Assembly: GCA_900554895.1 (NCBI GenBank)
Contig: USIX01000144.1
Span: forward strand, 1-5,929
Direction: 5' to 3'
DNA length: 5,929 bases
From: an uncultured Megamonas sp.
GTDB taxonomy: Bacteria > Bacillota > Negativicutes > Selenomonadales > Selenomonadaceae
Part shown: positions 1 through 5,469 of the stretch, piece after piece
Numbering within the stretch: position 1 is the stretch's first letter
Layout: each line of letters opens with the position of its first letter
Made by a program: the position numbers and the translations under genes
The notes under the pieces: model-generated
What the model saw: only the letters and a program-made list of their open reading frames with translations
Databases searched by the model: none
Told to the model about the DNA's origin: nothing

Positions 1-1
1 T

Positions 2-136
2 AGAGAACTTGCTCATCGTATCCGTCTGAAATTTATTCCCGAAATCAAATTCTTAATGGATACTTCATTGGAGTACAGTGCACATATTCAGGAACTTCTG
101 ATTAAAGTGCAGAAAGATGAAGAGGATAAAAAATAA
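2..136 (+). CDS. rbfA: RbfA, 30S ribosome-binding factor (3' end only)
   Basis: Only the last 44 codons are in the window; the frame is open at the left edge and ends at TAA 134-136. The peptide begins RELAHRIRLKFIPEIKF and continues with LMDTSLEYSAHIQELL, which matches the C-terminal part of RbfA: the family carries an R-x-R-x-x-P-E-(I/L)-x-F strand followed by D-x-S-(I/L)-E and a final helix. The tail is acidic/lysine-rich (QKDEEDKK). RbfA binds the 30S subunit near the 5' end of 16S rRNA helix 1 and assists late or cold-shock maturation. Its stop overlaps the next start by one base (TAATG), so it is translationally coupled to nrnA, and rbfA-nrnA-truB is a common Firmicutes order. Identification rests on a short fragment plus this order; the N-terminal KH-like domain lies outside the window. 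Confidence 0.88.
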   Translation, partial: RELAHRIRLKFIPEIKFLMDTSLEYSAHIQELLIKVQKDEEDKK

Positions 137-1086
137 TGGAAGTAACACTTAAACAGGCCGGAGAAATAATTTTAAAGGCTCAAAACATAGTGTTGTCCTC
201 CCATGTCAATCCTGATGGAGATAATGTCGGTTCTACTTTAGGGCTGTATCATGCCCTGAAGGGAACCGGCAAAAATATCAGGATTTTACTTGATGACGAT
301 TTGCCGGATAATCTGGGTATGATGGAAGGGCTGGAGCTTTATCAAAAACCGGAAAAAGAACTTGAAAACATTGACTTACTGGTTATTTTGGATGTGGACA
401 TCGACCGTATCGGCAAAGTGCGCGAAGTCGTTAAAGCACCGGTGCTGAATATCGACCACCATATTTCCAACAGTAAGATATGCGACTACTGTTATGTAGA
501 CGCAAAAGCGGCAGCGACAGCGCAAATTATATACAGTTTGATTAAGGAAATGAATATACCGTTCAATCAGCAGTGTGCTACCTGCCTGTATACGGGAATT
601 GCCTCCGATACGGGATTTTTCCGCTACAGCAATACGACTCCGTTTACCTTAAAAGCAGCTGCCGAACTTTTGGAAAATGGCGCAAAACCGGATAAAATTT
701 CCGAGATTTTCGACCAGCGTTCCTTTTCGAGTGTGAAAGCGGCAGGAAAGGCAATCGATACGATTGAACTGCATGAAAACGGCAAAATTGCATTGATGAC
801 GGTTGATAAAGCACTTAAAGAATCTGCCGACAATACGGAAGGCTTCGTCAATTTTGCCAGAAATATCCGCGGCATTGATGTTGCTGTTATGATAAAATAT
901 GCTGATGAAAATGTTACGCGTGTAAGTATGCGTTCAAAAAATACAAATGTCAGCGAAATTGCACAATCAATCGGTGGCGGCGGTCATATCCGTGCCGCCG
1001 GAGCTACAGTTTATAAAAATCTGGAGGAAGCAAAAAAGATTGTGCTTAATGCTATTATTGAAGGAATGAAGAAACAAAATGCCTAA
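136..1086 (+). CDS. nrnA: DHH-family bifunctional oligoribonuclease / pAp phosphatase (NrnA)
   Basis: 316 residues, the usual NrnA length. Seen in order: motif I HVNPDGDNVGS (residues 23-33, metal ligands H23, D27, D29), motif II in ILDVDIDRIG (84-93, D86), the DHH signature IDHH (106-109), motif IV GIASDTGFFRYSNT (154-167, D158), and the C-terminal DHHA1 substrate-binding motif GGGGHIRAAG (280-289). All catalytic positions are intact, so an active enzyme is expected. NrnA-type proteins degrade 2-5 nt RNAs in the cytoplasm to mononucleotides using Mn2+, and dephosphorylate 3'-phosphoadenosine-5'-phosphate to AMP, linking RNA turnover to sulfur assimilation. The ATG at 136 is supported by AGAGG at 121-125 and by the 1-base overlap with rbfA. 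The 3' end overlaps truB by 8 bases. DHH relatives such as RecJ or GdpP are excluded by size and by the absence of extra domains. Confidence 0.93.
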   Translation: MEVTLKQAGEIILKAQNIVLSSHVNPDGDNVGSTLGLYHALKGTGKNIRILLDDDLPDNLGMMEGLELYQKPEKELENIDLLVILDVDIDRIGKVREVVKAPVLNIDHHISNSKICDYCYVDAKAAATAQIIYSLIKEMNIPFNQQCATCLYTGIASDTGFFRYSNTTPFTLKAAAELLENGAKPDKISEIFDQRSFSSVKAAGKAIDTIELHENGKIALMTVDKALKESADNTEGFVNFARNIRGIDVAVMIKYADENVTRVSMRSKNTNVSEIAQSIGGGGHIRAAGATVYKNLEEAKKIVLNAIIEGMKKQNA

Positions 1087-1948
1087 CGGTTTTGTAAATG
1101 TACTGAAAGCTCCGGGTATAACATCGCATGATATAGTTGCTCATCTGCGTAAAGTCTACGGAATGAAAAAAATCGGTCATGCCGGAACGCTTGACCCGGC
1201 AGCGGCAGGGGTATTGCCGATTGCACTGGGTAAAGCAACACGTATGCTGGAATATATGGATGATGTGGATAAATCGTATACGGCGGAAGTTACATTCGGT
1301 TATACGACTGACAGCGGTGATGATACGGGCAATGTGCTGGAAGAGATGCCGTATCAGATGCCGACGGCAGAAGCGATAAAACAGGTGCTGGAAACTTTCC
1401 GCGGTGAAATCAGGCAGCGGCCGCCAATATATTCGGCTGTACGCATCAACGGACAAAAAGCGTATAATCTCGCGCGTAAGAATATTGAAGTGGAAATGCC
1501 GGAGCGGACGGTTTTTATTCATGAGATAAATTTTCATGAAATGACAGAAACGGGTTTTGTATTTTCCGTGAAGTGTTCTAAAGGAACGTATATCCGCAGT
1601 CTGTGCATGGATATCGGGAAAAAACTTGGCATACCGGCTGTAATGAGTTTTCTTGTACGTACGCATGTAGGGGCTTTTAAGCTGGAAAATGCGTGGAGTA
1701 CCGAAGAAATAGGCATGCTGCCGCATAAGGCACTTTGTCCGATGGATTTTCCGATAAAACATCTGCCGAAATATACAATTACAGAAGATGAAGCATTGAT
1801 GATAAAACAGGGGAAAAAAATCAATGTGGCTGAAGGTACGGAGTTTACCGATAAATTTATTCGTTTATATACGGATAAGGAATTTGCCGGTATTGGACGA
1901 TATGTATTCAGCGAACATAAAATAGCCCCGCATAAAGTAGTATTATAA
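1079..1948 (+). CDS. truB: tRNA pseudouridine(55) synthase TruB
   Basis: 289 residues, normal for bacterial TruB. The N-terminus GFVNVLKAPGITSHDIV (4-20) is the family signature. The catalytic motif GHAGTLDPAAAGVLPIALG (33-51) carries the nucleophile D39; YSAVRINGQKAYNLAR (118-133) and CSKGTYIRSLCMDIG (166-180) are the further conserved blocks of the active-site cleft. Residues from about 228 on form the short C-terminal RNA-binding (PUA-like) part. The enzyme isomerises U55 to pseudouridine in the T-arm of nearly all tRNAs and also acts as a tRNA folding chaperone. The start ATG lies inside the end of nrnA, with AAGGA at 1061-1065, so translation is coupled. Its stop codon overlaps the left arm of the terminator. 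It is the last gene of this operon here; ribF does not follow. Confidence 0.96.
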   Translation: MPNGFVNVLKAPGITSHDIVAHLRKVYGMKKIGHAGTLDPAAAGVLPIALGKATRMLEYMDDVDKSYTAEVTFGYTTDSGDDTGNVLEEMPYQMPTAEAIKQVLETFRGEIRQRPPIYSAVRINGQKAYNLARKNIEVEMPERTVFIHEINFHEMTETGFVFSVKCSKGTYIRSLCMDIGKKLGIPAVMSFLVRTHVGAFKLENAWSTEEIGMLPHKALCPMDFPIKHLPKYTITEDEALMIKQGKKINVAEGTEFTDKFIRLYTDKEFAGIGRYVFSEHKIAPHKVVL

Positions 1949-1973
1949 GAGCCGATAAATTCGGCTCTTTTTA
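1947..1973 (+). terminator. Rho-independent terminator after truB
   Basis: Perfect 9-bp stem AAGAGCCGA (1947-1955) / TCGGCTCTT (1961-1969), 5-nt loop TAAAT, then a T run 1968-1972. The left arm shares two bases with the truB stop codon TAA (1946-1948), so terminating ribosomes would sit on the hairpin. It closes the rbfA-nrnA-truB operon. Confidence 0.9.
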
Positions 1974-2021
1974 TTGCAGTGTAATATAGATAATTTATAA
2001 ATAATATTATATCGATAGGTA

Positions 2022-2050
2022 TTGACAGAGCTTTGATAAAGTAGTATTAT
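2022..2050 (+). promoter_or_regulatory. Sigma-A type promoter of the YadA-like gene
   Basis: Consensus -35 TTGACA (2022-2027), 17-bp spacer and -10 TATTAT (2045-2050). Transcription should start near 2056-2058. The 35-40 bases upstream (1981-2015) are almost pure A/T and include the 10-bp palindrome ATAATATTAT at 2001-2010; this could act as an UP element or a weak operator, but that is inference. Promoter strength inferred from near-consensus boxes suggests high expression. Confidence 0.82.
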
Positions 2051-2140
2051 ATCATTAAGCATCCGGGGTGAACAAGTTAATGTATAGGTAAAGTCCATTT
2101 TTTGAGTATAAAAACTATGATTACTCTTGGTATTAAAACG

Positions 2141-2210
2141 AGAAGTTGAAGTTTGTGCTATATATGCGAATAAATCAGTTTAAAATTATTTAGATGTAAC
2201 AGAAGTTGAA
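2141..2210 (+). repeat. Direct repeat AGAAGTTGAA, two copies 60 bp apart
   Basis: Exact 10-base copies at 2141-2150 and 2201-2210 in the leader of the YadA-like gene. After each copy a GTTTG occurs, directly after the first and five bases later after the second. Could be paired protein-binding sites or a small duplication; could also be chance in A/G-rich DNA. Confidence 0.5.
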
Positions 2211-2231
2211 CTAGGGTTTGAATTAGGAATT

Positions 2232-2235
2232 GGAG
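2232..2235 (+). promoter_or_regulatory. Ribosome binding site that fixes the start of the YadA-like gene
   Basis: GGAG at 2232-2235 lies 6 bases before ATG 2242. A TTG at 2230-2232 is in the same frame, but it overlaps this GGAG and has no comparable site of its own, so ATG 2242 is the preferred start. Confidence 0.75.
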
Positions 2236-2241
2236 TATTTT

Positions 2242-2652
2242 ATGAAACAGAGAGAAAAGTTAGCCAGAATAATGCTTGCCGGTTTTGTTATGGCAACGGG
2301 CATGAGTCTTTTTTCCAATGCGACGGCTCATGCCCATGATTTATCCGCTGAAGCGCAAATTCAGAATATCAATAACCGCGTTGATAGTGCAGGATGCAGA
2401 TTAGACAAAGTAAGTGCTATGACGTCGGCTATTGCAAAACTTGAGGCTTTGGGCTATGAACATGTAGCATCGAGTGATTTTTCCGTCAGTGTCGGTCAGT
2501 ATGAAGATGAAAAAAGTTTGGCTTTAGGTGTATTCTATTATCCAAGCCGTGATTTTATGCTGTCTGCAAGCGTCTCCACTTTTTGTAATGAAGTAATGGG
2601 CGGAGTCGGTGCTACATGGAAGCTCAAACGAAAATCAAAAGAAAAATTCTAA
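2242..2652 (+). CDS. Small secreted YadA-anchor-like outer-membrane protein, nearly without passenger
   Basis: 136 residues from ATG 2242. Residues 1-31 form a Sec signal peptide: basic MKQREKLAR, a hydrophobic stretch about 9-24, and A-x-A cleavage options near 29/30 or 31/32. Residues 40-64 keep a clean heptad pattern (a: I40, V47, L54, T61; d: I43, A50, V57, I64), a short coiled coil like a YadA stalk, and LDKVSAMTSAIAKLEAL resembles the helix leading into the anchor. Four amphipathic strands follow (about 79-87, 92-100, 104-113, 118-127: FSVSVGQY, SLALGVFYY, FMLSASVST, GGVGATW), the expected number per subunit for a trimeric 12-strand barrel. In YadA-type proteins this domain anchors a long adhesin; here almost nothing precedes it. 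Odd points: cysteines C52 and C115, and a basic tail KLKRKSKEKF after the last strand. Single-gene unit with its own promoter and terminator. An adhesin remnant or another small beta-barrel protein is possible. Confidence 0.72.
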   Translation: MKQREKLARIMLAGFVMATGMSLFSNATAHAHDLSAEAQIQNINNRVDSAGCRLDKVSAMTSAIAKLEALGYEHVASSDFSVSVGQYEDEKSLALGVFYYPSRDFMLSASVSTFCNEVMGGVGATWKLKRKSKEKF

Positions 2653-2724
2653 GAGACTGAATAAAGCTAAGGATGCTTAAATAATTGAATAATGAATAAA
2701 AGACAAATTAGTTGATATTTTTGT

Positions 2725-2750
2725 AACGTGCTGAAAAGCACGTTTTTTTT
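2725..2750 (+). terminator. Rho-independent terminator after the YadA-like gene
   Basis: Perfect 8-bp stem AACGTGCT (2725-2732) / AGCACGTT (2737-2744) closed by a GAAA tetraloop, followed by a run of eight T (2743-2750). It separates this gene from rluB. Confidence 0.93.
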
Positions 2751-2850
2751 ATGTGTATAATTTATTTTCTTTATGCCGGCAGATAAAAATTATTCGGCGT
2801 AATATAAGAATAAATTTAGAAAGAATAATCAAATTAGGATATTTTTGTGT

Positions 2851-2879
2851 TTGACAGCAATGGTTATTAACGGTAGTAT
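2851..2879 (+). promoter_or_regulatory. Sigma-A type promoter of the rluB unit
   Basis: -35 TTGACA (2851-2856), 17-bp spacer, -10 TAGTAT (2874-2879). The start would be near 2886, giving a leader of about 26 nt. The bases between the preceding terminator and this promoter (2751-2850) hold no other signal that I can support. Confidence 0.75.
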
Positions 2880-2897
2880 AAAATAGATATATTTAGT

Positions 2898-2904
2898 AAA
2901 GGAG
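2898..2904 (+). promoter_or_regulatory. Ribosome binding site deciding the TTG start of rluB
   Basis: AAAGGAG, 7 bases before TTG 2912-2914. No ATG or GTG in frame lies near enough to use it, and the S4 domain begins at once after the TTG, so the non-ATG start is well supported. Confidence 0.85.
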
Positions 2905-2911
2905 AATTTTT

Positions 2912-3643
2912 TTGGAAGAGAGATTACAAAAATTTTTAGCGCGTGCGGGCGTGGCTTCACGCCGTAATGCAGAGAAGCTGATTATGGAAGGCAAGGTTCG
3001 CGTTAACGGAATTGTGGTTAAGGAATTGGGGACGAAAATCGACCCTGTTAAGGATAAAGTTTTTTATGAAGGAAGAAGGCTTAGACCGGAGGAGAAAAAG
3101 GTTTATTATATTTTAAATAAACCGAAGGGATATATTTCCAGTGTAAAGGATGAAAACGGCAGAAAAACGGTTGTAGATATTTTGGCTGATGTGCCGGAAA
3201 GAATTTTCCCGATAGGACGGCTCGATTACAATACGGAAGGTCTGATACTGCTTACGAATGACGGCGATTTCATGAATAAACTGCTGCATCCGAAATATGA
3301 GATTGAAAAAACGTATGTAGCAAAAATCGACGGTATTATAACGATGGATGATTTGCATAAACTGGCAAACGGCGTCAAATTGGAGGACGGCAAAACAGCA
3401 CCGGCTGATGTATATCTGGATTCGGTAGATAAACCGTCGAAAACGTCACGTGTGGAAATCACCATTCATGAAGGCAGAAACCGTCAGGTTCGACGTATGT
3501 TTAAAGCGCTCGGTTATGAAGTAAAGACGTTAAAACGTATTGCTTTTGCGGGTCTTACGCTGAACAGATTAAAACGAGGAGAATATCGTCCATTAACGGA
3601 GCGTGAGCTTATAAAGCTGCGTAAATTGACAGGAGATAAATAA
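2912..3643 (+). CDS. rluB: RsuA/RluB-family rRNA pseudouridine synthase
   Basis: 243 residues from a TTG start. Residues 3-45 are an S4 RNA-binding domain (RLQKFLARAGVASRRNAEKL, then GKVRVNG). The catalytic motif is GRLDYNTEGLILLTNDGD (102-119) with D105 as the nucleophile; preceding NKPKGYISS (69-77) and following EKTYVAKI (132-139) and HEGRNRQVRRMFKALG (186-201) are the other family blocks. Firmicutes members of this length and neighbourhood modify 23S rRNA in the peptidyl-transferase region (RluB, U2605 in E. coli numbering); RluE, RluF and RsuA are close relatives, and exact target choice is inferred from family and context. One base separates its stop from the flavoprotein start, whose ribosome site lies within the rluB end. 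The scpA/scpB genes that often precede rluB are not here; it has its own promoter. Confidence 0.9.
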   Translation: MEERLQKFLARAGVASRRNAEKLIMEGKVRVNGIVVKELGTKIDPVKDKVFYEGRRLRPEEKKVYYILNKPKGYISSVKDENGRKTVVDILADVPERIFPIGRLDYNTEGLILLTNDGDFMNKLLHPKYEIEKTYVAKIDGIITMDDLHKLANGVKLEDGKTAPADVYLDSVDKPSKTSRVEITIHEGRNRQVRRMFKALGYEVKTLKRIAFAGLTLNRLKRGEYRPLTERELIKLRKLTGDK

Positions 3644-3644
3644 A

Positions 3645-4883
3645 ATGCAGAAAGTAATCGTGATAGGCGGAGGAGCAGCGGGGCTTATGGCGGCTGTTAC
3701 GGCAGCACAAAATGGAGCCGAAGTATTGCTTTTGGAAAAAAATGACCGATTGGGCAAAAAACTTCTAATTACGGGAAAAGGCCGCTGTAATGTTACGAAT
3801 ACGGCGGTACTTCAGGATTTTGTGAAGAATATTCCGGGTAACGGCAGATTTTTGTATAGTGTGTTCAGTCAGTTTTTCAACTGGGATACATGGTCTTTTT
3901 TTGAAGAACTTAATGTACCGCTTAAAGAAGAACGCGGCGGTCGCGTATTTCCGGTGAGTGATAAAGCTGCCGATATTGTAAATGCGTTTGCGGATTTATT
4001 GCGTTCTCTGGCTGTACAAATTAAATACAATGAAAATGTCAGTGAGATAAAGACGGAAAACGGCAAAGCTGTAGGTGTAATTACTGCGAAAGGTGATATC
4101 TTTACGGCAGACAGTATTATTTTGGCTACAGGAGGTGCTTCTTATCCGGGAACAGGCTCGAACGGTGACGGTTTTAAAATTGCGCAACGGCTCGGTCATC
4201 ATATTGTAGAACTTCATCCGGCGCTTGTCCCGCTGGAATGTGAAGAGGACTGGATAAAAGATTGGCAGGGATTATCGCTGCGCAATGTAAATGTTAAAGT
4301 TATTGTAGATGGCAGAGATGAACGGGAGATGTTCGGTGAAATGCTGTTTACGCATTTCGGAATAAGCGGACCGATTATCTTGTCATTAAGCAGACAGATT
4401 GCACTTGATTTGAAAGCGGGAAAAACAGTGGAGCTGTCCATCAATCTAAAACCGGCATTAACGCGGGAGCAGCTGGACAAACGTATTTGCCGCGATTTTG
4501 AAAAGTACAGTCGTAAACAGATTAAAAACGCGCTGGGTGATTTGCTCCCAAGCAAGATGATTGAGGATATTATCGACCTGGCTTTTATTGATGGAGAGAA
4601 ATTTGTTAATCAAATAAGTCGGGAAGAACGTGAACGACTAGTTGATTTATTACAAAACTTAATAGTAACGATTACACGGACACGTCCTCTCAGCGAGGCC
4701 ATTGTTACAGGCGGGGGAATATCCACAAAGGAAATTAATCCTAAAACAATGGAGTCAAAGCTGATAAGCGGTTTATATTGTATAGGCGAGGTTGTAGATG
4801 TGGACGCATTTACGGGCGGATATAATTTACAAGCAGCCTTTTCCATGGGATATGCCGCTGGGGTGGACTGTGTTAAAAAATAA
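3645..4883 (+). CDS. HI0933-family FAD-dependent oxidoreductase (YhiN/YtfP-like)
   Basis: 412 residues, typical for the family often labelled 'aminoacetone oxidase family FAD-binding enzyme'. The N-terminal Rossmann fold has VIGGGAAGLMAA (6-17) with the ribose-binding acid E31, then the family signature GKGRCNVTN (44-52) and RGGRVFP (97-103). ATGGASYPGTGS (161-172) is the second FAD contact, THFGISGPIIL (236-246) belongs to the inserted domain, and VTGGGIS (354-360) plus GEVVDVDAFTGGYNLQAA (381-398) close the FAD site. Cytoplasmic, no signal peptide. The physiological reaction of most members is unknown; the homolog BaiN has been linked to bile-acid dehydrogenation/reduction, but that cannot be carried over on this evidence. 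Ribosome site AGGAGA (3631-3636), 8 bases before ATG. Co-transcribed with rluB, a pairing common in Firmicutes. No clear terminator follows, so some read-through into the Rrf2 gene is possible. Confidence 0.9.
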   Translation: MQKVIVIGGGAAGLMAAVTAAQNGAEVLLLEKNDRLGKKLLITGKGRCNVTNTAVLQDFVKNIPGNGRFLYSVFSQFFNWDTWSFFEELNVPLKEERGGRVFPVSDKAADIVNAFADLLRSLAVQIKYNENVSEIKTENGKAVGVITAKGDIFTADSIILATGGASYPGTGSNGDGFKIAQRLGHHIVELHPALVPLECEEDWIKDWQGLSLRNVNVKVIVDGRDEREMFGEMLFTHFGISGPIILSLSRQIALDLKAGKTVELSINLKPALTREQLDKRICRDFEKYSRKQIKNALGDLLPSKMIEDIIDLAFIDGEKFVNQISREERERLVDLLQNLIVTITRTRPLSEAIVTGGGISTKEINPKTMESKLISGLYCIGEVVDVDAFTGGYNLQAAFSMGYAAGVDCVKK

Positions 4884-4903
4884 ATGTAAAATCATAAAAT
4901 ATC

Positions 4904-4932
4904 TTTTTTCCGATGTTAATTTATGCTATACT
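4904..4932 (+). promoter_or_regulatory. Extended -10 promoter of the Rrf2-family gene
   Basis: -10 TATACT (4927-4932) preceded by TG at 4924-4925 (TGCTATACT), the extended -10 form, with only a weak T-rich -35 (TTTTTT, 4904-4909) at 17 bp. The expected start is near 4939. Promoters of this kind often depend on, or are blocked by, a bound regulator. Confidence 0.65.
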
Positions 4933-4953
4933 AAATTATATAGAAATAATTTA
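4932..4953. promoter_or_regulatory. Candidate operator for Rrf2 autoregulation
   Basis: Perfect 8-bp inverted repeat TAAATTAT (4932-4939) / ATAATTTA (4946-4953) around a 6-bp centre, touching the -10 box and covering the predicted transcription start. Rrf2 dimers bind AT-rich imperfect palindromes of this size and commonly repress their own gene; a dimer here would block RNA polymerase. The palindrome is seen, the binder is inferred, and AT-only palindromes arise easily by chance. Confidence 0.5.
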
Positions 4954-4983
4954 ATTTATACATAAATGAGGGATTAAGGTTTT

Positions 4984-5412
4984 ATGAAAATATCGACTAA
5001 GGGAAGATACGCTTTAAGATTAATGCTCGACATAGCTCTTAACGATGCTGAAAGTCCGGTTCGTATTAAAGACATTGCTGAAAGACAGCAAATATCGGAT
5101 AAGTATTTGGAACAAATTGTTTCTAATTTAAATAAGGCGGGTTTTGTAAAAAGTCTGCGGGGTCCACAGGGCGGATACCGTTTGACGAAAAAACCGCAAG
5201 ATTATACTGTCGGCATGATTTTGCGCCTGATTGAAGGCAATCTTGCTCCGGTGGCTTGTCTGGAAGACGAAGTTAATACGTGCAAACGTGTTGATATCTG
5301 TCCTACATTGATTTTATGGCAGAAATTATACAATGCCATTACCGATGTCGTGGACAATATCACGCTTGCCGATTTAATTGACTGGCAGCAAAAAGGTATA
5401 AAACATATTTGA
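4984..5412 (+). CDS. Rrf2/IscR-family transcriptional regulator with three cysteines
   Basis: 142 residues. The N-terminus MKISTKGRYALRLMLDIA (1-18) is the Rrf2 signature. The winged helix-turn-helix covers about 24-68: VRIKDIAERQQISDKYLEQI is the helix-turn-helix and LRGPQGGYRLTK (58-69) the wing. The effector region holds three cysteines, C92, C100 and C106, in the order C-x7-C-x5-C (E. coli IscR has C92, C98, C104, C-x5-C-x5-C), which suggests Fe-S cluster or redox sensing; CymR-type cysteine regulators usually lack this set. The C-terminal helix after C106 (LILWQKLYNAITDVV) is the usual dimer helix. Ribosome site GAGGGA (4968-4973), 10 bases before ATG. The cysteine desulfurase/IscU genes often found after such regulators are absent: a terminator follows. 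Targets are unknown beyond likely self-control. Confidence 0.92.
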   Translation: MKISTKGRYALRLMLDIALNDAESPVRIKDIAERQQISDKYLEQIVSNLNKAGFVKSLRGPQGGYRLTKKPQDYTVGMILRLIEGNLAPVACLEDEVNTCKRVDICPTLILWQKLYNAITDVVDNITLADLIDWQQKGIKHI

Positions 5413-5421
5413 GATGAAATT

Positions 5422-5458
5422 AAAAACAGGCGGTAGTTTTTACTACTGCCTGTTTTTT
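5422..5458. terminator. Bidirectional terminator between the Rrf2 and cupin genes
   Basis: 14-bp stem AAACAGGCGGTAGT (5424-5437) / ACTACTGCCTGTTT (5442-5455) with one G-T pair and a TTTT loop. A T run (5453-5458) serves the plus strand, and an A run (5422-5426) is a U run in the minus-strand transcript, so it can end both converging genes. Confidence 0.92.
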
Positions 5459-5469
5459 GCTGAGTAGGA

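Larger units (their letters stand above)
2057..2241 (+). other. Long 5' leader (about 185 nt) of the YadA-like gene, function unknown
   Basis: The stretch between the predicted transcription start and the start codon is long for a single small gene. I recognise no known riboswitch or T-box in it and no intrinsic terminator. What can be seen: an exact 10-base direct repeat AGAAGTTGAA at 2141-2150 and 2201-2210, spaced 60 bp; a weak 5-bp inverted repeat GAGTA (2104-2108) / TACTC (2122-2126); and the first arm (2055-2064) of an inverted repeat whose partner is downstream of the gene. Two tiny ATG frames (10 and 9 codons) occur without good ribosome sites. The whole gene-free gap from 1949 to 2241 otherwise contains only the terminator and promoter listed separately. 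Confidence 0.5.
2055..2680. repeat. Perfect 10-bp inverted repeat flanking the YadA-like gene
   Basis: TTAAGCATCC at 2055-2064 and its exact reverse complement GGATGCTTAA at 2671-2680; matching stops at 10 bp on both sides. The left copy starts at the predicted transcription start and the right copy lies 18 bases after the stop codon, so both would be on the mRNA. There is no flanking target duplication that I can see and no transposase, so a mobile-element origin is not supported. Confidence 0.55.

Noticed and set aside
1055..1762. 235-codon minus-strand open frame over truB
   Set aside because: Fully antisense to a clear TruB coding sequence; its protein is rich in His, Arg and Phe with no recognisable domain, as expected from a shadow frame.
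2117..2193. Two short leader frames (10 codons at 2117-2149 and 9 codons at 2164-2193) as regulatory leader peptides
   Set aside because: Neither has a convincing ribosome site, neither is rich in one amino acid, and no attenuator hairpin follows.
2230..2241. TTG at 2230 as start of the YadA-like protein (four extra residues)
   Set aside because: The TTG overlaps the GGAG that serves ATG 2242, and the extra residues add acidic and aromatic positions ahead of a standard basic signal-peptide start.
2055..2680. Mobile element or MITE bounded by the inverted repeat
   Set aside because: No target-site duplication, no transposase, and the arms are only 10 bp; kept as a repeat, not as an element.
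2775..2798. GCCG / CGGC inverted repeat before the rluB promoter as a regulatory hairpin
   Set aside because: Only 4 bp with a 16-base loop; too weak to support.
4214..4555. 113-codon minus-strand open frame over the flavoprotein gene
   Set aside because: Antisense to well conserved HI0933-family sequence, Ser-rich low-information peptide, no ribosome site or promoter seen.
4884..4926. Terminator after the flavoprotein gene
   Set aside because: A and T runs are present but no G/C-containing stem forms.
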